Source: Candidatus Latescibacterota bacterium (GTDB lineage: Bacteria > Latescibacterota > UBA2968 > GCA-2709665). Taken from it: a stretch of 9,185 nucleotides of DNA. Below the pieces are notes generated by a model. That model was not told the origin of the DNA and did not search any database. It worked only from the letters and a program-made list of their open reading frames with translations. Position numbers and translations under genes: made by a program. Where the stretch lies: NCBI GenBank assembly GCA_012271065.1, contig JAAXHE010000009.1:1909-11093 (forward strand). Reading direction: 5' to 3'. Shown here piece by piece: positions 5,778 through 9,185 of the stretch. Every line of letters starts with the position of its first letter. Position 1 is the stretch's first letter.

Positions 5778-6149
5778 TTGGACATCGAACTCGTCTACTG
5801 CGCCAGGTGAGGCTACGAGGATCAGGCCGTCAGTTTGACGCGCCACGTGCTGGAAAGATACAAGACGGATATCTCCCGTTTCACGCTGGTTCCCTCGGGC
5901 AGGGGAAGATTTGAGATCGCTGCTGACGGGGAGACGGTCTTCTCAAAGCTGAAGGAGGGTCGGTTTCCTGAAAACGACGAGATTGAGTCCCGCCTCGCCG
6001 AAAGAACAGGAAGCAGCGGTTCCCGCTCGGAATCCTGCTGTGCGGAAGACGAACCTGGCAGAGGCAAGATCATGCGGTTGCGCTCCCTCATCGCGACGCT
6101 GTTCCGGAAGAACAGCAAAAAACGCAATCAGCGATCAGCAGTCTGCTAA
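5778..6149 (+). CDS. SelW-like (Rdx family) selenoprotein with in-frame TGA as selenocysteine
   Basis: The frame begins at TTG, five bases after a perfect AAGGAGGT ribosome site, and reads MDIELVYCAR-TGA-GYEDQAVSLTRHV. The TGA is codon 11, giving Cys8-Ala-Arg-Sec11, the CxxU redox motif of Rdx proteins (SelW, SelT, SelH). After the TGA the family pattern continues without a break: TLVPSGRGRFEI, DGETVFSK and EGRFPENDEI to about residue 70. The product is 123 residues. A SECIS-like hairpin follows the TGA. Residues 79-123 form an unusual tail with Cys87-Cys88, a basic segment and a final Cys123. A plain stop is unlikely, since strong initiation would then make only a ten-residue peptide. Family members act as thioredoxin-like redox proteins, with substrates mostly unknown. 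The host must have a Sec pathway, which is not visible here. Confidence 0.88.
5825..5844 (+). promoter_or_regulatory. Bacterial SECIS-like hairpin for UGA recoding
   Basis: GGC-CGTCA pairs with TGACG-(C)-GCC, giving a five-pair upper stem with loop GTT and a three-pair lower stem past one bulged C. The loop begins 23 bases after the TGA, within the spacing usual for bacterial SECIS elements. Its first base is G, as SelB-bound loops generally require. It lies within the coding sequence, as bacterial SECIS elements do. Confidence 0.7.
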
Positions 6150-6200
6150 ACCCGGATGAGGTCAGGGCCTGTCGATTTCAATTCCCGGTCCCCCGGTTCT

Positions 6201-6228
6201 CCAGGGACGACCGGCCGGTCGCCCCTAC
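6201..6228. repeat. Palindromic repeat copy E
   Basis: The right arm CCGGTCGCCCCTAC is intact. The left arm CCAGGGACGACCGG differs from the consensus at three bases. It lies between the selenoprotein gene and the lipoprotein promoter, where it might also act as a weak transcription stop. Confidence 0.85.
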
Positions 6229-6236
6229 TCGGGGTA

Positions 6237-6265
6237 TTGTGTCCAGTTTGGAAATTGGCTATTAT
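6237..6265 (+). promoter_or_regulatory. Possible promoter of the lipoprotein-barrel operon
   Basis: TTGTGT and TATTAT are 17 bases apart, in a locally AT-rich stretch about 70 bases before the lipoprotein ATG. The -10 matches five of six consensus bases, but the -35 only three, so the call is moderate. Confidence 0.4.
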
Positions 6266-6335
6266 TTGGTGTATGGGAGGCGTTGCGGCGGCGGCACAGA
6301 AGAGATGTGCGGATTTCAGATCAAGGGAGGCTGCC

Positions 6336-7007
6336 ATGGTGTATCGCATCTGCCTCGCGCTGACGTGTGTTTTCGCACTTGCCGGATGTTATACCCAGAT
6401 TCGGCCGCCCGAATACGAAACGGAAGGACCGGTCGGTTCCGCGTCGCCCGCGGATATCGACACGGTCCACGTATACAGACAGTATGTGTACAACTGTTTC
6501 GATTCGTACGGGTGGGGTGTGGCGCGGTATTACGAACCCTATTTCCCGGGATATCCGTCGTGGGCGAGACGCGGTTTCCGATGGAGACATTCCTACTGGA
6601 CGGCAGCATACGGACCCTGGTGGAGGGGGTGGATGCGGCGCGTTCTTGCGCGCGGACGATTGCCCGCTCCCACGTACAGGTATCGCCCGGTCGACACAGA
6701 TCCCATCGACCTTTACGAACCGCGTTTGCGCATCAGATATACCGGATTGCGGGGTGGGGAGCACGCGCCCGCCGGTACCGTCCGGAAGGGCAAGATAAAA
6801 AAGACGACGCGGAGGCGACAAGCGCCTGCGGCAAGCGCGATCCGAACCGATTCGAAGACTGAACGATCGGGCAGCACGTCGAGGACCGCCTCGAAACCAC
6901 GTGATTCGGGCGGCGGTCAGTCGTCTAAACCCAAAGAAGAGAAGAAACAGGAGGAAAAGCGCGAGGAGAAACGCGAGGGTCAGCGTCGCAGAGGGGGAAT
7001 GCGATGA
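6336..7007 (+). CDS. Lipoprotein with Tyr/Trp/Arg-rich body and charged C-terminal tail
   Basis: The protein has 223 residues. It begins MVYRICLALTCVFALAGC, a lipoprotein signal with lipobox LAGC and the lipidated residue Cys18. AAGGGAGG lies five bases before the ATG; the frame is open upstream to 6156, but that part crosses repeat E. The mature body is rich in Tyr, Trp and Arg (YRQYVYNC, RYYEPYFPGYPSW, GPWWRGWMRR). From about residue 145 it becomes a low-complexity, highly basic and then Lys/Glu-rich tail (EEKKQEEKREEKREGQRRR), probably disordered or coiled. I do not recognise a family. Its stop overlaps the start of the barrel gene (ATGA), so the two are translationally coupled and probably act together at the envelope. 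Confidence 0.82.
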   Translation: MVYRICLALTCVFALAGCYTQIRPPEYETEGPVGSASPADIDTVHVYRQYVYNCFDSYGWGVARYYEPYFPGYPSWARRGFRWRHSYWTAAYGPWWRGWMRRVLARGRLPAPTYRYRPVDTDPIDLYEPRLRIRYTGLRGGEHAPAGTVRKGKIKKTTRRRQAPAASAIRTDSKTERSGSTSRTASKPRDSGGGQSSKPKEEKKQEEKREEKREGQRRRGGMR

Positions 7008-8287
7008 GGCGAGTGGTTCATATGGTTCCGATTGTGGCGATATGCGCCTGGACAGCAGCGCTCAACGCGCAGGAGGTTGCGCTGGACGGGTTTTCCGGAA
7101 TCGGCGCGCGCGCGATGGGGATGGGGGGCGCTTACGTCACGGTATCGGATGACTTCTCCGGTCTCTTCTGGAACCCGGCAGGCTTGGCACGGGCCCGGCG
7201 CGGGTCCATCTCGTGGGGGATGTCCCACGACCGCTATCGGAATGAGTCGCATTTCTTCAGCCAGGCTTCGGCGTTTGAGCTGAACAGCACGCGCTTTGCT
7301 ACTGGAGGGATCGTCTACCCCATACCGGTCTACCGGGGAAGCCTTGTAGTTGCGGGGGGATTCGGTCGCGTCCGGCACTTCGACGGCGGATTGCGGATCG
7401 ACGCGTACGACGAAGTCGCGGAATTCGACAAGTCGGGATTCTCTGAAGACAGGGGTACCTTCGGCGCCTGGACAATGGGCGCCGCTATCGACCTGGCGCC
7501 GCGCCTGTCGGCGGGGATTTCGCTCTACAAATGGCGTGGAACCAACCGGTTCATGCAGGAACTCACGCTTGAAGACGTTCGACAGGTTCACGTGGATACG
7601 GTACGTATCTACCAGCGTTTCGAATCCGACGACAGCTTCTCCGCGTTGGGGGTTCAGGGCGGCATCCATTACTGGCATCCGTCCAATTTCCGGCTTGGCT
7701 TTACGGTCTCAGCGGCTACGCCCATTCGGGTGTCGGCCGAACTTGCAGATGAATTCGAAGATACGTTCGACGACCGGAAGGATACCTATCCTCGCGACAA
7801 CTACGCGGACAGATATGAGATACGGCAGCCGGTTTCGCTGGGATTCGGACTGGGATGGTCCTCGAAGGGATTGACGTTGAGCGGCGACGTGCACTACGGG
7901 GATTTACAGGAAGCGACCTACAACGTACTGGCCCGGAACATCACGCCGTACGTCGACGATTTTCGACAGCAGTACCGAAGTGCGGTGCGGGTCCATCTGG
8001 GAGGTGAATACGCCATTCCCGGCAGGGGTGTGGCCATGAGGGCCGGATACTATCGCGACCCCGTTCGATACGTGGGAGGCGGCCCCGTACCGGAGGTGCG
8101 GATCGAGACGGACCGCGACGCGTGGACGCTTGGGATCGGCGCTGAGCTGGACCGGTATTTTGCGCTGGATCTGGCCGCCGTGATTGGCGGGTATAAACAG
8201 ACGGAAGGGAATCGCGAAGACAGGGTACGTACCCTACGCGCGCTGGTTTCCATGCGCGTGAATTTCGACGCGGAGGCCGATTGGTAG
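7004..8287 (+). CDS. Outer-membrane beta-barrel protein, FadL/OmpP1 or UPF0164/PorV-like
   Basis: The protein has 427 residues, with a signal peptide (basic MRRVVH, hydrophobic core, likely cleavage near ALNAQ-E at 23). It opens with the signature GARAMGMGGAYVTVSDDFSG followed by LFWNPAGLA, typical of the N-terminal region of FadL-like and UPF0164/PorV-type barrels. The rest consists of alternating polar and hydrophobic strands with aromatic ends (for example LGFGLGWSSKGLTLSGDVHY, VRVHLGGEYAIPG, MRAGYYRDPV). The last strand is ALVSMRVNFDAEADW. Known relatives include hydrophobic-compound channels (FadL) and type IX secretion factors (PorV). Neither role can be assigned here. It is coupled to the lipoprotein gene by an ATGA overlap and followed by a terminator. 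Confidence 0.88.
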   Translation: MRRVVHMVPIVAICAWTAALNAQEVALDGFSGIGARAMGMGGAYVTVSDDFSGLFWNPAGLARARRGSISWGMSHDRYRNESHFFSQASAFELNSTRFATGGIVYPIPVYRGSLVVAGGFGRVRHFDGGLRIDAYDEVAEFDKSGFSEDRGTFGAWTMGAAIDLAPRLSAGISLYKWRGTNRFMQELTLEDVRQVHVDTVRIYQRFESDDSFSALGVQGGIHYWHPSNFRLGFTVSAATPIRVSAELADEFEDTFDDRKDTYPRDNYADRYEIRQPVSLGFGLGWSSKGLTLSGDVHYGDLQEATYNVLARNITPYVDDFRQQYRSAVRVHLGGEYAIPGRGVAMRAGYYRDPVRYVGGGPVPEVRIETDRDAWTLGIGAELDRYFALDLAAVIGGYKQTEGNREDRVRTLRALVSMRVNFDAEADW

Positions 8288-8321
8288 CGCGGACGCTCGA
8301 GACATCCTGTTAAGTTACAAC

Positions 8322-8354
8322 AAAAGCCGCCGGTGGCAGGGAGCCGGCGGTTTT
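8322..8354. terminator. Rho-independent terminator, probably bidirectional
   Basis: CCGCCGG (8327-8333) and CCGGCGG (8344-8350) form a strong stem with a ten-base loop. It is flanked by AAAA (8322-8325) and TTTT (8351-8354). It lies 34 bases after the barrel gene and 24 bases after the stop of the convergent HEPN gene, so it can end both transcripts. Confidence 0.85.
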
Positions 8355-8378
8355 ATGTACGGGATATCGAACGATGTC

Positions 8379-8777
8379 TCAGACCTCTTGCTGTTCGTCA
8401 AGTCTAGGTCTGACCTGCCCAATCAGGCTCTCCAACTGTCGCAATGCTTCGGCCCGATTCAGGGTAGGAGGCACAACTTCATCGCCCGTGTAACGAAACT
8501 CAACGGCAAACGGTGTGTACGAAGCCAGGCTTCGGAATTGGGCAGCAGCCGGGTCACGATCGGTCAGTAGATTGAGCAAAAGATCCAGGTCGTGGCTGAG
8601 TGGATAGACCTCTCCGAGTAGTGCGATCCATGCTTTTAAGAGCTTCTCGGTGGCCTGCTGAACATTAAATCCGAAATTCTCGTCAGGAAAATCGCGGTTG
8701 GAAGCCATAAGACGTACCGTGGTCGTGTCTCTCACGGCGGCTTCGAACAATGAACGGGCTTGTTTAGGGTCGCCCAT
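8379..8777 (-). CDS. HEPN-domain protein
   Basis: This 132-residue, all-helical HEPN protein is of the PF05168 type. The family core is FNVQQATEKLLKAWIALLGE at about 37-56, followed by YPLSHDLDLLLNLL and AVEFRYTGDE. It overlaps the upstream MNT gene by 14 bases and is presumably translated by coupling. HEPN-MNT pairs are often toxin-antitoxin modules, in which the HEPN protein is an RNase with an Rx4-6H motif. I find no such motif here: the only His is 62, and no Arg lies at the right distance. It may therefore be a non-RNase member, for instance a partner that helps the nucleotidyltransferase bind its substrate. The start ATG has only a weak ribosome site. Confidence 0.9.
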   Translation of the reverse strand: MGDPKQARSLFEAAVRDTTTVRLMASNRDFPDENFGFNVQQATEKLLKAWIALLGEVYPLSHDLDLLLNLLTDRDPAAAQFRSLASYTPFAVEFRYTGDEVVPPTLNRAEALRQLESLIGQVRPRLDEQQEV

Positions 8778-9099
8778 AAAGCACCCGTCCTTCCCTCAGG
8801 GCTCGCGCCACTACGTGGTTGAGAGAATCGCGCCAATATTCCACCCGTTCGCGACTATAAACCAGGATGTCTTTTGGAACGTTGAAATGGGACAGTGCAT
8901 TATAAAGCCTGATCCCTTCGCTGTACCTCAGTTCGCCGTTATCGAAAGACTCCGACTTAATGACCAGCAGGTCCACGTCGGAATCGTCGTCAGCCGTACC
9001 TCGAGCGTGGGAGCCAAACAGGATGACCTGTTCCGGATCGGTTTCGTCGACGATGGTCCTTACCATCTCTTCGAGTAGGGCGTCTGTAACCTGTGTCAA
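8764..9099 (-). CDS. MNT-type minimal nucleotidyltransferase
   Basis: This 111-residue protein is a minimal nucleotidyltransferase of the DNA polymerase beta superfamily. The catalytic motif GSx10DxD is intact: Gly29-Ser30, then Asp41 and Asp43 in SDVDLLV. A likely third acidic residue is Asp77 in PKDILVYSRE. The start is TTG, supported by a GAGGGG ribosome site five bases away. A later in-frame ATG would lose the first helix. In characterised MntA-HepT modules the MNT protein adds AMP to the HEPN toxin and silences it. Here the HEPN partner directly overlaps the gene's end. The antitoxin role is family-based inference. Positions 9100-9185 show no other gene, and I see no clear promoter in them. 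Confidence 0.92.
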   Translation of the reverse strand: MTQVTDALLEEMVRTIVDETDPEQVILFGSHARGTADDDSDVDLLVIKSESFDNGELRYSEGIRLYNALSHFNVPKDILVYSRERVEYWRDSLNHVVARALREGRVLYGRP

Positions 9100-9185
9100 C
9101 TTTTCCCCTCAATCCGAATAAACAGCAACGCGGCGACGCGATAAAACCCTCCGAAACGGGGCGTTATCGACGTATAGAAGGACGT

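Noticed and set aside
5835..6149. Calling the redox gene as a 104-aa protein from TTG at 5835
   Set aside because: That start has no ribosome site and would drop the CxxU active site. The TTG at 5778 has a perfect Shine-Dalgarno and in-frame family similarity across the TGA.
3190..6228. Palindromic repeats as a CRISPR array
   Set aside because: Copies are hundreds of bases apart at irregular distances, differ in completeness and have no unique equal-length spacers.
6321..6821. 166-codon minus-strand frame opposite the lipoprotein gene
   Set aside because: It is a shadow frame. The plus strand has a lipobox signal, a ribosome site and coupling to the barrel gene.

Overview
The window is GC-rich, gene-dense bacterial DNA. 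No rRNA, tRNA, transposase or phage gene is visible. Lipoproteins and an outer-membrane barrel show a diderm cell. The zinc-transport operon looks alphaproteobacterial in protein signatures and operator. The short palindromic repeats, the Cys-rich hypothetical protein and the UPF0164/FadL-like barrel remind me more of uncultured candidate-phylum genomes. I cannot fix the taxon from sequence alone.

Layout. (1) Positions 1-3093, minus strand: a metal-uptake operon read right to left. A sigma70-like promoter overlaps a 20-bp perfect palindrome resembling a Zur box. It is followed by a NicO-family metal permease, a 35-aa single-pass membrane protein, an AztA-type ABC ATPase and an AztB-type ABC permease that runs off the left edge. 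The ATPase start overlaps the small gene's stop. A substrate-binding protein would be expected just outside the window. (2) Positions 3190-5024: a repeat-littered, partly decayed stretch. It holds a Cys-rich hypothetical protein, a minus-strand small gene with a perfect consensus promoter but no usable start in frame, copies of a GTAGGGGCGACCGG palindrome, and the C-terminal stump of a DUF2867 protein cut at a repeat half-site. (3) Positions 5041-6149: an AHSA1/SRPBCC protein, then the most notable gene, a SelW/Rdx-family selenoprotein. It starts at TTG after a perfect Shine-Dalgarno. Its CxxU motif is encoded with an in-frame TGA, and a SECIS-like hairpin follows at the right distance. Ordinary gene calling would lose its first 19 codons or the whole gene. 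(4) Positions 6336-8287: a lipoprotein translationally coupled to a FadL/UPF0164-like outer-membrane barrel, closed by a strong, probably bidirectional terminator. (5) Positions 8379-9099, minus strand: an MNT nucleotidyltransferase and a HEPN-domain protein, overlapping by 14 bases.

How the genes work together: the left operon should import zinc or a similar divalent metal when the regulator senses scarcity. The lipoprotein and barrel probably form an envelope pair. The HEPN-MNT pair is of the toxin-antitoxin type, although this HEPN lacks the usual RNase motif. The selenoprotein implies that the host genome encodes selenocysteine machinery (selA, selB, selC, selD), none of which is in the window.
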